Origin: Aegilops tauschii subsp. strangulata
Lineage: Eukaryota; Streptophyta; Magnoliopsida; Poales; Poaceae
Assembly (NCBI RefSeq): GCF_002575655.3
Contig: NC_053036.3
Coordinates: 163,718,627-163,782,626 of the forward strand
Direction of reading: 5' to 3'
DNA length: 64,000 bases
The translations under genes were made by a program, and so were the position numbers. The notes under the pieces were generated by a model. The model had not been told where the DNA came from. It searched no databases and was given only the letters and a program-made list of their open reading frames with translations. This document shows, piece by piece, positions 44,125 to 56,839 of the stretch (the stretch's first letter is position 1; each line of letters opens with the position of its first letter).

Positions 44125-44692
44125 ATCGCCACTGCTTTACTCTGATTTCTTGTCTTGGTTGCGAAGTTGCCTTTGTCCGGTTTGCACCTTCAGATCCGCC
44201 ATGGCATGCTCAACACTATACTCCCAATGCTTATGGTTTTCCCCTTTTATATTCCACACTAGTTAAATCACAGTAGACTAAATTTCAAAATTGGGTCAGT
44301 CGATTTTTCAGAGCTCGCCGGAGTTCGCCGGTGCGATCGAAGGGGCTCGGGTGGTTGTGGCGCCTCGCCGAACGAAGAAAACTCGACGTGGGTGGGGTTG
44401 GGGCGGTGGTGGGGGTGGGGGTGGCGGAGGAACACAGGCGGTGGGGGCCAGTGGTCCGGCCGGCGGCCCGTGCGGTGTCCTGTATGGGAAGAATCAGAGA
44501 CGAGGAAGAAGAAGGGTTAGGAGACGTAGGATCTTCATCCAACCACCGGAAATGGTCGAGAGACAGCTGGGAGTTGCAGTCTTAATGCGCTCTGGTTCAT
44601 CATGTGTGGGCACTGCGCAACCAACATTTTATTATCCAAAATCTGCTTGCTCTTCTTTACCATGTTCCTCTTCCGTTCTTCTTTAATATGTA

Positions 44693-44851
44693 CTCTCTCC
44701 GTTCCTAAATACAAGTCTTTGTATAGATTCCACCATGGACTACATATGGAGCAAAATGAGTGAATCTACACTCTAAAATGTATCTGGATACATCTGTATG
44801 TGATCCATAGTGGAAATCTCTACCAAGACTTATATTTTGGAACGGAGGGAG
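44693..44851. mobile_element. Complete Stowaway MITE, 159 bp
   Basis: CTCTCTCCGTTCCTAAATAC at the left, complement at the right ending GGAACGGAGGGAG; TA on both sides (44691-44692, 44852-44853). Contains the usual GGACTACATATGGAGCAAAA and complementary ACATACAGATGTATCC-type arms. Confidence 0.95.
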
Positions 44852-44942
44852 TATGATAGTAGTAAAGTATGTTCCTTATACTGAAGATGAGCAGGGACAT
44901 TTGCAGTGTAGAGGTCTATATGGTCGGTTGTGATGGACATTT

Positions 44943-45010
44943 TGAGCCTCTTTGATTCGTAGGATCTTGTAAACATAGGAATAGGATTTGTAGTGGCCTG
45001 CCCACTTGAA
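44943..45010. mobile_element. Fragment of the MITE family seen at 2885-3188
   Basis: GAGCCTCTTTGATTCGTAGG followed by ATAGGAATAGG; only one end is recognisable. Confidence 0.55.
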
Positions 45011-45250
45011 TCCTATAAGAATAGCAAGGAAATGCGGGGAGCTGTGTCGCCTTTGAGAGTTACACTGATATTAACAGTACCACACCTTCACTTGAAGAGA
45101 GCTGGTATCCGAAGCCTTTCTAGCCGTACCTGCAATACTAGCACATATGTTCCAGCAAGTTCCACTTTGCTGATTTTACTCTGATGCTTAAGGTGTTCCC
45201 GTTATATCTGCACTATAATCTGTGTAGCTGCTTTGTGTCGCACTAGCAGC

Positions 45251-45478
45251 AGTCCACTCTTGAAGCTAAACACTGCAATGACTTGCAAAATTGGCACCAA
45301 GGCATTGAGTGCCATTCTGGATGCAATGAAACTCATACGCTCCCCACCTGTTGATTCTTGTTCAGAATATGACCATAATGACTATTCTAACCTCGAGGAG
45401 TCAAAGGCAGATGGCCTGTCCTATTCACCCATCAAGGTGCCTGTTCTAATTTGGCAATGTTTCATTGATTGCGGGTAA
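45251..45478 (+). pseudogene. Putative internal exon of the ORF1-type gene
   Basis: An open frame with TCKIGTKALSAILDAMKLIR and an acidic DSCSEYDHNDYSNLEES stretch, with coding-like composition, ending just before the BARE-like insertion at 45484. No family can be named from this part alone. Splice sites were not fixed. Confidence 0.35.
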
Positions 45479-45483
45479 CTTGT

Positions 45484-47212
45484 TGTTGGGGAACGTAGCA
45501 GAAATTTAAATTTTTCTACGTATCACCAAGATCAATCTATGGAGTCATCTAGCAACGAGAGAGAGGGGAGTGCATCTACATACCCTTGTAGATCGCGCGC
45601 GGAAGCGTTCAAGAGAACGGGGTTGATGGAGTCGTACTCCTCGTGATCCAAATCACCGATGATCCTAGCGCCGAACGGACGGCACCTCCGCGTTCAACAC
45701 ACGTACGGAGCGGGGACGTCTCCTCCTTCTTGATCCAGCAAGGGGGAGGAGAAGTTGATGGAGATCCAGCAGCACGACGGCATGGTGGTGGAAGTAGCGG
45801 GATCCCGGCAGGGCTTCGCCAAGCGCAAGCGGGGAGGAAGAGGTGTCACGGGAGGGAGGGAGGCGCCAGGGCTTGGGGTGCTGCTCCCATGCGCCTCCCC
45901 ACTATATATAGGGGTGGAGGGGCTGGTTTCTTGCCCTCCAAGTCCATTGGGGCGTTGGCAAAGGTGGGGGAAAGAAATCCCATCATTTCCCTTCCCCACC
46001 GATTGTTCTCCCCCTTTTTAGGGATCTTGATCTTATCCCTTCGGGATATGATCTTATTCCTTCTAAGGTGGGATCTTGGTGCGCCTTGACCAGGGGTGTG
46101 GGGCCTTGCCCCCACTACCCACGTTCATGTGGCCCCCCCATGCAGGTGGGCCCCACTTCGGAACCTTCTAGAACCTTCCCGGTACAATACCGAAAAATCC
46201 CGAACATTTTCCTGTGGCCAAAATAGGACTTCCCATATATAAATCTTTACCTCCAGACCATTCCAGAACTCCTCGTGACGTCCGGGATCTCATCCGGGAC
46301 TCCGAACAACTTTCGGTTAACCGCATACTAATATCTCTACAACGCTAGCATCACCGAACCTTAAGTGTGTAGACCCTACGGGTTCGGGAGACATGCAGAC
46401 ATGACCGAGACGACTCTCCGGTCAATAACCAATAGCGGGATATGGATACCCATGTTGGCTCCCACATGTTCCACGATGATCTCATCGGATGAACCACGAT
46501 GTCGAGGATTCAATCAATCCCGTATACAATTCCCTTTGTCAATCGGTACGTTACTTGCCCGAGATTCGATCGTCGGTATCCCAATACCTTATTCAATCTC
46601 GTTACCGGCAAGTCACTTTACTCGTACCGTAACACATGATCCCGTGGCTAACTCCTTAGTCACATTGAGCTCATTATGATGATGCATTACCTAGTGGGCC
46701 CAGAGATACCTCTCCGTCATACGGAGTGACAAATCCCAGTCTCGATTCGTGCCAACCCAACAGACACTTTCGGAGATACCTGTAGTGCACCTTTATAGCC
46801 ACCCAGTTACGTTGTGACGTTTGGTACACCCAAAGCATTCCTACGGTATCCGGGAGTTGCACAATCTCATGGTCTAAGGAAATGATACTTGACATTAGAA
46901 AAGCTCTAGCAAACGAACTACACGATCTTGTGCTATGCTTAGGATTGGGTCTTGTCCATCACATCATTCTCCTAATGATGTGATCCCGTTATCAATGACA
47001 TCCAATGTCCATGGTCAGGAAACCATAACCATCTATTGATCAACGAGCTAGTCAACTAGAGGCTTACTAGGGACATGTTGTGGTCTATGTATTCACACAT
47101 GTATTACGGTTTCCAGTTAATACAATTATAGCATGAACAACACACAATTATCATGAACAAGGAAATACAATAATAACCATTTTATTATTGCCTCTAGGGC
47201 ATATTTCCAATA
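45484..47212 (-). repeat. 3' LTR of the BARE/WIS/Angela-type element
   Basis: 1729 bp, highly similar to 52409-54141. TATA box CTATATATA on the minus strand at about 45901-45910. The inner end reads CCAATA where the other LTR has CCAACA. Confidence 0.95.
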
Positions 47213-47226
47213 GTCTCCCACTTGCA
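47213..47226 (-). other. Polypurine tract of the BARE-like element
   Basis: GCAAGTGGGAGAC on the minus strand directly before the 3' LTR, the usual BARE/Angela sequence. Confidence 0.75.
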
Positions 47227-50200
47227 CTAGAGTCAATAATCTAGTTCACATCACCATGTCATTAACACTCAAAGTTCACATCGCCATGTGACTAATACCC
47301 AAGAGTTTACTAGAGTCAATAATCTAGTTCACATCACCATGTGATTAACACTCAATGAGTTCTAGGGTTTGACCATGTTATGCTTACGAGAGAGGTTTTA
47401 GTCAACGGGTCTGCAACATTCAGATCCGTGTGTGCTTTACAAATCTCTATGTCATCTTGTAGATGCAGCTACCACGCGCTACTTGGAGCTATTCCAAATA
47501 ACTGCTCTACTATACGAATCCGGTTCACTACTCAGAGTCATCCGGATTAGTGTCAAAGTTTGCATCGACGTAACACTTTACGACGAACCCCCTTTCCACC
47601 TCCATAATCGAGAAAATTCCTTAGTCCACTAGATACTAAGGATAAGTTTGACCGCTGTCATGTGATCCCTTCCTGGATCACTATTGTACCCCTTGACTAA
47701 CTCATGGCAAGGCACACTTCAGGTGCGGTACACAGCATAGCATATTGTAGAGCCTACGTCTAAAGCATAGGGGACGACCTTCGTCCTTTCTCTTTCTTCT
47801 GCCGTGGTCAGGTCCTGAGTCTTACTCAATACTCACACCTTGTAACACAGCCAAGAACTCCATCTTTGCTGATCTATTTTGAACTCCTTCAAAATCTTGT
47901 CACGGTATGTATTCATTTGAAAGTACTATTAAGCGTTTTTGATCTATCCTTATAGATCTTGATGCTCAATGTTCAAGTAGCTTAATCCAGGTTTTCCATT
48001 AAAAACACTTTTCAAATAACCCTGGATGCTTTCCAGAAATTCTACATCATTTCTGATCAACAATATGTTAACAACATATACTCATCAAAAATTCTATAGT
48101 GCTCCCACTCACTTCTTTGGAAATATAAGTTTCTCATGAACTTTGTATAAACCCAAAATCTTTGATCATCTCATCAAAGCGTTCATTCCAACTCCGAGAT
48201 GCTTACTCCAATCCTTAGAAGGATTGCTGGAGCTTTGCATACTTGTTAGCATCTTTCAGGATTGACAAAACCTTCTGGTTGTATCACATACAACCTTTCC
48301 TCAAGAAAATCGTCGAGGAAACAATGTTTTGACATCCTATCTGCAAGATTTCATAAATAATGCAGTAACTGCTAATATAATTCTAACAGACTCTTAGCAT
48401 CGCTACGAGTGAGAAAGTCTCATCGCAGTCAACTCCTTGAACTTTCCGGAAAACATCTTAACGACAAGTCGAGCTTTCTTAATGGTGACACTTACCATCA
48501 TTGTCTGTCTTCCCTTCAAAATCCATCTGTACCCAACAGCCTTACGACCATCAAGTAGTTCTTTCAAAGTCTATACTTTGTTTTCATACATGGATCCTCT
48601 CGGATTGTATGGCCTCGAGCCATTCGTCGGAATCCGGGCCCACCATCGCTTCTCCATAGCTCGTAGGTTCATTGTTGTCTAGCAACATGACTTCCAAGAT
48701 AGGATTACGTACCACTCTGAAGTAGTACGCATCCTTGTCGTCCTATGAGGTTTGGTAGTGACTTGATCTGAAGTTTCATGATCACTATCATAAGCTTCCA
48801 CTTCAATTGGTGTAGGTGCCACAGGAACAACTTCCTGTGCCCTGCTACACATTAGTTGAAGTGACGGTTCAGTGACCTCATCAAGTCTCCACCATCCTCC
48901 CACTCAATTCTTTCGAGAGAAACTTTTCCTCGAGAAAGGACCCGTTTCTAGAAACAATCACTTTTGCTTCCAGATCTGAAATAGGAGGTATACCCAACTA
49001 TTTTGGGTATTCTATGAAGATGCATTTATCCGCTTTGGGTTCGAGCTTATCAGCCTGAAACTTTTTCACATAAGCGTCGCAGCCCCAAACTTTTAAGAAA
49101 CGACAGCTTAGGTTTCTCTAAACCATAGTTCATACGGTGTCATCTCAACGGAATTGCGTGGTGCCCTATTTAAAGTGAATGCGGTTGTCTCTAATGGCTA
49201 ACCCATAAACAATAGTTGTAATTCGATAAGAGACATCATGGTATGCACCATATCCAATAGGGTGCAGTTATGATGTTCGGACACACCATCACAATATGGT
49301 GTTCCAGGTGGTATTAGTCGTGAAACAATTTCCACAATTTCCTAATTGTGTGCCAAACTTGTAACTCAGACATTCATCTCTATGATCATATCACAGACAT
49401 TTTATCCTCTTGTCACGATGATCTTCAACTTCACTCTGAAATTACTTGAACCTTTCAATAATTCAGACTTGTGTTTCATCAAGTAAATATTCTCAGCATC
49501 TACTCAAATCATCTGTGAAGTAAGAACATAACGATATCCACTGCGTGCGTCAGCACTCATTGGACTGCACACATCAAATGTATTACTTCCAACAAGTTGC
49601 TCTCTTGTTCCATCTTACTGAAAACGAGGCCTTTCAGTCATCTTGCCCATGTGCTATGATTTGCATGTCTCAAGTGATTCAAAATCAAGTGAGTCCAAAT
49701 GATCCATCTGTATGGACTTTCTTCATGCATATATACTAATAGACATGGTTCACATGTCTCAATCTTTTCAAAAACGAGTGAGTCCAAAGATCCATCAACA
49801 TGGAGCTTCTTCATGCATTTTATACCAATATGACTCAAGTGGCAGTGCCACAAGTATGTGGTACTATCATTACTATCTTATATCTTTTGGCATGAACATG
49901 TGTATCACTACGATCGAGATTCAATAAACCATTCATTTTAGGTGCAAGACCATTGAAGGTATTATTCAAATAGACAGAGTAACCATTATTCTCCTTTAAT
50001 GAATAACCGTATTGCGATAAACATAATCCAATCATGTCTATGCTCAACGCAAACACCAAATAATTATTATTCAGGTTTAACCCCAATCTCGATGGTAGAG
50101 GGAGACTGCGATGCTTGATCACATCAACCTTGGAAACACTTCCAACACATATTGTCATCTCACCTTTAGCTAGTCTCCGTTTATTCCGCAACTTTTATTT

Positions 50201-52393
50201 CAAGTTACTAACACTTAGCAACCGAACCGGTATCTAATACCCTGGTGCTACTAGGAGTACTAGTAAAGTACACATTAATATAATGTATATCCAATATACT
50301 TATGTCGACCTTGCCAGCCTTCTCATCTACGAAGTATCTAGGGTAGTTCTGCTTCAGTGACCGTTCCCCTCATTTCAGAAGCACTTAGTCTCGGGTTTGG
50401 GTTCAACCTTGGGTTTCTTCACTAGAGCAGCAACTGATTTGCCATTTCATGAAGTATCCCTTCTTGCCCTTGCCCTTCTAGAAACTAGTGGTTTTACTAA
50501 CCATCAACAATTGATGCTCCTTCTTGATTTCTACTTTCGCGGTGTCAAACATCGCGAGTTGCTCAAGGATCATCATGTCTATCCCTGATATGTTATAGTT
50601 CATCACGAAGCTCTAATAGCTTGGTGGCAGTGACTATGGAGAACCATCACTATCTCATCTGGAAGATTAACTCCCACTCGATTCAAGTGATTGTAGTACT
50701 CAGACAATCTGAGCACATGCTCAACGATTGAGCTTTTCTCCCTTAGTTTGCAGGCTTAAGAAACTTGTCAGAGGTCTCATACCTCTTGACGTGGGCATTA
50801 GTCTGAAATCCCAATTTCAGTCTTTGGAACATCTCATATGTTCTGCGACGTTTCAAAACCGTCTTTGTTGCCACAATTTTAAACCGTTAGCATCACACAC
50901 TGAACTATCACGTAGTCATCAAAACGTGTATGTCAGATGTTTCGTAACATCTACAGAAGACGCTCGAGGTTCAGCACACCGAGCGGTGCATTAAGGACAT
51001 AAGCCTTCTATGCAGCAATGAGGACAATCCTTAGTTTACAGACCCAGTCCGCATAATTGGTACTATCAACTTTCAACTAAATTTTCTCTAGGAACATATC
51101 TTAGTAGAACTAAAGCGTAAGCTACGACATTATTTGCAAAGAACTTTTGACTATGTTCATGATAATTAAGTTCATCTGATTATTTAATGAACCCCCACTT
51201 AGATAGACATCCCTCTAGTCATCTAAGTGATACATGATCCGAATCGACTAGGCCGTGTCCGATCATCACGTGAGACGGACTAGTCATCATCGGTGAACAT
51301 CTCCATGTTGATCGTATCTACTATACGACTCATGTTCGATCTTTCGGTCCTTTGTGTTCCGAGGCCATGTCTGTACATGCTAGGCTCGTCAAGTCAACCC
51401 AAGTGTTTTGCTTGTGTTCCGAGGCCATGTCTGTACATGCTAGGCTCGTCAACACCCGTTGTATGCGAACGTTAGAATCTATCACACCCGATCATCATGT
51501 GGTGCTTCGAAACAATGAACCTTCGCAACGGTGCACAGTTAGGGGGAACACATCTCTTGAAATTTTAGTGAGGGATCATCTTATTTATGCTGCCGTCGTT
51601 CTAAGCAAATAAGATGTAAACATGACAAACATCACATGCAAATCATAAAGTGACATGATATGGCCAATATCATCTTGCGCCTTTTGATCTCCATCTTCGA
51701 GGCGCGGCATGATCACCTTCGTCACCGGCATGACACCATGATCTCCATCACCGTGTCTTCATGAAGTTGTCTCGCCAACTATTACTTCTACTACTATGGC
51801 TAACGGTTAGCAATAAAGTAAAGTAATTACATGGCGTTTTTCATTGACACGCAGGCCATACAATAAATTAAGACAACTCCTATGGCTCCTGCCGGTTGTC
51901 ATACTCATCGACATGCAAGTCGATTCCTATTACAAGAACATGATCAATCTCATACATCACATATATCATTCATCACATCCTTTGGCCATATCACATCACA
52001 TAGCATACCCTGCAAAAACAAGTTAGACGTCCTCTAATTGTTGTTGCATGTTTTACGTGGCTGCTATGGGTTTCTAGCAAGAACGTTTCTTACCTACGCA
52101 AAAGCCACAACGGTGATATGCCAATTGCTATTTACCCTTCATAAGGACCTTTTTCATCGAATCCGATCCGACTAAAGTGGGAGAGACAGACACCCGCTAG
52201 CCACCTTATGCATCAAGTGCATGTCAGTCGGTGGAACATGTCTCACGTAAGAGTACGTGTAAGGTTGGTCCGGGCCGCTTCATCCCATAATGCCGCCGAA
52301 TCAAGATAAGACTAGTAACGGTAAGAAAATTGAACAAATCATCGCCCACAACTACTTTGTGTTCTACTCATGCATAGAATCTACGCATAAACC

Positions 52394-52407
52394 TGGCTCT
52401 GATACCA
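52394..52407 (-). other. Primer binding site of the BARE-like element
   Basis: TGGTATCAGAGCCA on the minus strand, one base from the 5' LTR; complementary to initiator methionine tRNA. Confidence 0.9.
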
Positions 52408-52408
52408 C

Positions 52409-54141
52409 TGTTGGGGAACGTAGCAGAAATTTAAAATTTTCTACGTATCACCAAGATCAATCTATGGAGTCATCTAGCAACGAGAGAGAGGGGAGTGCAT
52501 CTACATACCCTTGTAGATCTCGCGCGGAAGCGTTCAAGAGAACGGGGTTGATGGAGTCGTACTCGTCGTGATCCAAATCATCGATGATCCTAGCGCCGAA
52601 CGGACGGCACCTCCGCGTTCAACACACGTACGGAGCGGGGACGTCTCCTCCTTCTTGATCCAGCAAGGGGGGAGGAGAAGTTGATGGAGATCCAGCAGCA
52701 CGACGGCGTGGTGGTGGAAGTAGCGGGATCCCGGCAGGGCTTCGCCAAGCGCAAGCGGGGAGGAAGAGGTGTCACGGGAGGGACGGAGGCGCCAGGGCTT
52801 GGGGTGCTGCTCCCATGCGCCTCCCCACTATATATAGGGGTGGAGGGGGCTGGTTTCTTGCCCTCCAAGTCCATTGGGGCGTTGGCAAAGGTGGGGGAAA
52901 GAAATCCCATCATTTCCCTTCCCCACCGATTGTTATCCCCCCTTTTTAGGGATCTTGATCTTATCCCTTCGGGATATGATCTTATTCCTTCTAAGGTGGG
53001 ATCTTGGTGCGCCTTGACCAGGGGTGTGGGGCCTTGCCCCCACTACCCACGTTCATGTGGCCCCCCCCATGCAGGTGGGCCCCACTTCGGAACCTTCTAG
53101 AACCTTCCCAGTACAATACCGAAAAATCCCGAACATTTTCCGGTGGCCAAAATAGGACTTCCCATATATAAATCTTTACCTCCGGACCATTCCGGAACTC
53201 CTCGTGACGTCCGGGATCACATCCGGGACTCCGAACAACTTTCGGTTAACCGCATACTAATATCTCTACAACTCTAGCGTCACCGAACCTTAAGTGTGTA
53301 GACCCTACGGGTTCGGGAGACATGCAGACATGACCGAGACGACTCTCCGGTCAATAACCAACAGCGGGATCTGGATACCCATGTTGGCTCCCACATGTTC
53401 CACGATGATCTCATCGGATGAACCATGATGTCGAGGATTCAATCAATCCCATATACAATTCCCTTTGTCAATCGGTACGTTACTTGCCCGAGATTCGATC
53501 GTCGGTATCCCAATACCTTGTTCAATCTCGTTACCGGCAAGTCACTTTACTCGTACCGTAACGCATGATCCCGTGGCTAACTCCTTAGTCACATTGAGCT
53601 CATTATGATGATGCATTACCGAGTGGGCCCAGAGATACCTCTCCGTCATACGGAGTGACAAATCCCAGTCTCGATTCGTGCCAACCCAACAGACACTTTC
53701 GGAGATACCTGTAGTGCACCTTTATAGCCACCCAGTTACGTTGTGACGTTTGGTACACCCAAAGCATTCCTACGGTATCCGGGAGTTGCACAATCTCATG
53801 TTCTAAGGAAATGATACTTGACATTAGAAAAGCTCTGGCAAACGAACTACACGATCTTGCGCTGTGCTTAGGATTGGGTCTTGTCCATCACATCATTCTC
53901 CTAATGATGTGATCCCGTTATCAATGACATCCAATGTCCATGGTCAGGAAACCATAACCATCTATTGATCAACGAGCTAGTCAACTAGAGGCTTACTAGG
54001 GATATGTTGTGGTCTATGTATTCACACATGTATTACGGTTTCCAGTTAATACAATTATAGCATGAACAATAGACAATTATCATGAACAAGGAAATACAAT
54101 AATAACCATTTTATTATTCCCTCTAGGGCATATTTCCAACA
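52409..54141 (-). repeat. 5' LTR of the BARE/WIS/Angela-type element
   Basis: 1733 bp; minus-strand TATA box at about 52829-52836. Differs from the 3' LTR by scattered substitutions and small indels. Confidence 0.95.
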
Positions 54142-54301
54142 CTTGCATATGTTGTCTTGCATTTCTTCTACTTTGTTGCACCGCCATCTGCTTAGTTTAC
54201 TCATCATATATGTCGAGATGCCATGCCCATCCATTATCAATACATATTCCATCTGTCATCATACCATGTTTTTCCACTAAAATGCTGTTCTTGTGCATCA
54301 G

Positions 54302-54724
54302 ACATCAAAAAGGAAGAGGGTGATTGCCGAACCTGAAGGAACACCAGCAAAGTCCTTGAAAATCATGGTGGTGCCGAAGAAATCAGACAACACCCCACTT
54401 ATATTGGTTGTACAACCAGTGACACAAAACGTAGGACCGACTCTAGCAGACTGTACCCATACTTCACTGGCCACACCACTAGCCCCACCACACAGGACCT
54501 GCACTCCAGCAAAAGGTATACCGATTTCATTTGCCATAGCACCAGCTGTACCACAGAAATATCCCACTCCAGCAAAAAGTACAGCAAGTCCACCGGCCGA
54601 AGACCTATCCCAACTGTAGAGACAGCCAATTCCTGCAGATTGGAACCCCATTCCATTTATTCCTAGTTTAAAAGACAATGCTTTCAATGTTGTTAGGGAC
54701 TACGTGCATATATTCCCATCATGA
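54302..54724 (+). pseudogene. ORF1-type exon, proline/lysine-rich, with one stop
   Basis: Begins after a good acceptor (GTGCATCAG|ACATC). The frame reads TSKRKRVIAEPEGTPAKSLK, a nuclear-signal-like basic patch, then threonine/proline-rich repeats built on TPAKG/TPAKS, to a TAG at 54617-54619. The same frame stays open to TGA at 54722-54724 (RQPIPADWNPIPFIPSLKDN), so this exon has one internal stop. It precedes the transposase-like exons. Confidence 0.5.
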
Positions 54725-54863
54725 GAAGATTATTGTGAAGACAAACACCATTTTCACATCTTCCTGTCCAACTTACGTGTAAGTGCTATTATTCATGGTT
54801 ATTATTTTCCTGTTTTCTGCTGATTGAACACATCAATGATTTACATTACATTGTTGTAACTAG

Positions 54864-55217
54864 GCGAGGTCAATCTGGATAGTCATGACGAGCAAAGCTT
54901 GATTGTGCTTTTCAAGGAAGCATTGCAGCAGTATCGGTGTTACCTGAGGAAATCACACTTTGATGGCAAGTCTATAAACGAATTTCTGGTGAAGTCTCCT
55001 GTGCTAAATTTAGAAGACATTGAATGGAATAACCTTGTTATGCACTGGTCTCATTCCTAGGATGAGGTACTATCTATGAAATCACATGACAATTTGAACT
55101 TCTACTTTTCCGCATGTGCCTTACAGATCTTTTTTGCAGGAAATCTGCTCGAAGAAGAATTCCGGTTTGACAAGAAGGACAGGATATCGCAAATATGCTG
55201 CCCGCTGCTTTGCTCTT
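54864..55217 (+). pseudogene. En/Spm-type plant transposase (ORF1/Ptta-like) exons
   Basis: Exon 54864-55066 (acceptor AACTAG, donor GATGAG|GTACTA) reads SLIVLFKEALQQYRCYLRKS, HFDGKSINEF, KSPVLNLEDIEWNNLVMHW, with a TAG at 55058-55060. Exon 55140-55217 (acceptor TTTTTTGCAG) follows in phase: EICSKKNSGLTRRTGYRKYA. The pattern of EW..LV.HW, then a KN...R.....G..-YA stretch is that of the plant transposase family of En/Spm (Ptta) elements, which in CACTA transposons is the accessory DNA-binding ORF. One stop makes it a pseudogene. The catalytic TNP2-type protein was not found. Confidence 0.6.
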
Positions 55218-55660
55218 GTTAGTACCTGTTGTCCTGTATCACTGTACTTGCATACATACCTAGTTCATTATGTGACAGCAGTATGCATGATAGCTTGCTT
55301 ATCAATTGTTCGCTCCAAATTATCTGATCTGTATGAATGGTTACATTAGTGTAGAATATATCCAATGCCAATGTTTTTTTAGCTCTACATTGTTCTTGTA
55401 AGTACATGCTGTCCTTTATCAGTGTACTTATAATGACAGGTAGTTGTTCATGTACCATCACTCTGCATCTTATTTTCCTTTGCCCTCCATTTTCTACACA
55501 TCAGATCCATATTTACTCTTACCATAAGGTTGGTACTGAAGAAGTTTAGCTGTGCATTGCTCTTGGCTGTATCTTTTGCCGGTATCGCTGCACTTACATT
55601 TATAGCTACTTGGTTATGTAGCATCACTCTTCATCTTATCTTAAATATTCTCCATTTTTT
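55208..55660 (+). repeat. About 170-bp tandem repeat in an intron, three copies
   Basis: GCTCTTGTTAGTACCTGTTG, CATTGTTCTTGTAAGTACATG and TTGCTCTTGGCTGTATCTTT begin units that share GT(A/C)CTT, ACTT(G/A), (T)AGTTC/GTAGTTG and CATCACTC motifs. The first unit overlaps the end of a transposase-like exon, suggesting exon-intron duplication. Confidence 0.5.
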
Positions 55661-56056
55661 CGTATATTATCACATCTATATTTACTCTTAACAAAATGTA
55701 GAATAAAGGCAATGCTTTTGAAGAAGATTCTGTGGTAAACTTCTTGAATTGCCCCCATCAGCATGGACAAGGCCTTTATAGAGCCTGTCTTCACCAATAA
55801 TCTAAGTTTGTCCATCTCAAGCCTTCAAACTTTGTTGTATATATTTGGTTAGGCATGACTGCAACAGCTGTTTATTTTTGGTGTTTGCATCAAATTGCTT
55901 GTTTAAAGTTTATTATGTAGTTCATAAACAAAAGTTTGTCCTTTCTCAATTTAAGTTTTCAGTTGTACAACCAAGTTCCTTCTTCATACCATGTAAATTA
56001 AACTATACAGAGCAAGTGATCTTCTTTTGCACTGCATGTATGCTTCTGTTCTTCAT

Positions 56057-56400
56057 CCCTAATCCAGTGGTGTGGTGAACCTACCCACTAGAGCACAATG
56101 TCATATTCTACAATGTCTTAACTATGAACAATGTCATATCATTCTACTATTATTTAAACCGTCTCTTTATTTGCCAATCTGAAATGGTATAAATTGACAG
56201 CACACTAACCATTGATACTTATGAGTTCTTGATCTGTAATCCAGTGGTGTCGTGAAGCTGCCAACTCCTTCACAATGTCATTTCCTGCCATGTCTTGACC
56301 TGAACAATACCATATTGTGTTAATGCAATTTTAAACTATGTCACTTTATTCGTAAGTAAGAATGTGATGAATTGTCAGCACTGATACTTTTATGTGCAAA
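56057..56400 (+). repeat. About 182-bp tandem repeat, two copies
   Basis: AATCCAGTGGTGT(G/C)GTGAA, CACAATGTCAT, (G)TCTTAAC/TCTTGACC, GAACAATG/ACCATAT and CACT(TTA)TTCG-like parts recur in order at about 56061 and 56240. A shorter doublet (TTTGATGCCCAGTG(T/G)ATGTAAT) follows at 56597 and 56655. Confidence 0.6.
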
Positions 56401-56432
56401 ACCTGTCATCTGTCAGCTTGTTTATCTTTCAG

Positions 56433-56525
56433 AGTGAGGAAGATATAAGTGTGGAACAAGCGCAGTCTCATCATCTTGCTCAGCTGCTTGCGCTGCAGCT
56501 CCCCAGCAGGGCTAACCTTTCTTGA
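56433..56525 (+). pseudogene. Putative last exon of the ORF1-type gene
   Basis: Acceptor TTTATCTTTCAG then a 30-codon frame (SEEDISVEQAQSHHLAQLLA, LQLPSRANLS) to TGA at 56523-56525, followed by T-rich 3' UTR-like sequence. Helical, glutamine-rich C-terminus. Assignment rests on position and splice site. Confidence 0.4.
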
Positions 56526-56839
56526 ACTCTATTGAAGTGCTGTCGGTTTTGTATATTATTTTGTCGGCGTGTTTATTTGCACTCGTGGCAATCTTTGATG
56601 CCCAGTGTATGTAATCTGCTATCTGCTTGTGCTTTATTATCATAGTGGCGAACTTTGATGCCCAGTGGATGTAATATGTCGTAATTTCTTTATTGTATAG
56701 TCTAGGTTTTTTCTTATTCACGATGCTGCAGTTATTTTACTATATATATATATATCCTGTCTTCGTAGTAAACCGGCCAAACCGTAAAATTACGGTACAT
56801 AATCGGCCGTCATGCAATCACGATGTAGGTTGGGCCTGA

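Larger units (their letters stand above)
44125..45250. other. Intron-like stretch with MITEs
   Basis: Contains a complete Stowaway (44693-44851) and a MITE fragment near 44945. 44290-44580 is GC-rich with a (GGGGGT)n-type run and a short minus-strand frame of low complexity; I do not call it a gene. Confidence 0.45.
47213..52408 (-). pseudogene. Decayed Copia polyprotein of the BARE-like element
   Basis: About 5.2 kb of internal sequence with no frame longer than about 120 residues. Remnants in the right order on the minus strand: a protease/pre-integrase part at 49638-50191 (GDMTIC-like and YLVFA regions, then WHCHLSHIGIKCMKKLH and ETCEPCLL of the HHCC finger), a linker piece at 48679-48903, and an RT piece near 48430-48550 (WILKGR, KKARLVVKMFS, matching the WV-K...KARLVAKGFSQ region). 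Many changes look like C to T at former CG sites. It cannot supply its own proteins. Confidence 0.85.
45484..54141 (-). mobile_element. BARE/WIS/Angela-type Copia retrotransposon
   Basis: Two LTRs (45484-47212, 52409-54141), each starting on the minus strand TGTTGGAAATATGCCCTAGA (left one with TA for CA at the outer match) and ending CTACGTTCCCCAACA. Flanks CTTGT (45479-45483) and CTTGC (54142-54146) form the 5-bp duplication with one change. Total 8658 bp, close to the usual size. Over about 400 bp at the left of the LTRs I count 7 differences, so insertion is fairly recent, yet the internal coding region is in ruins. Confidence 0.95.

Noticed and set aside
44285..44686. Proline-rich frame on the minus strand and glycine-rich frame on the plus strand
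   Set aside because: GC-rich low-complexity sequence; no conserved counterpart or splice context that would support a gene.
45643..46121. Frames of 90-150 residues in the BARE-like LTR, repeated at 52590-53100
   Set aside because: Both LTR copies have them because the LTRs are duplicates; LTRs are noncoding regulatory DNA.
54298..54687. 129-residue minus-strand frame
   Set aside because: Antisense shadow of the proline/lysine-rich ORF1 exon, which has the better splice site and neighbours.
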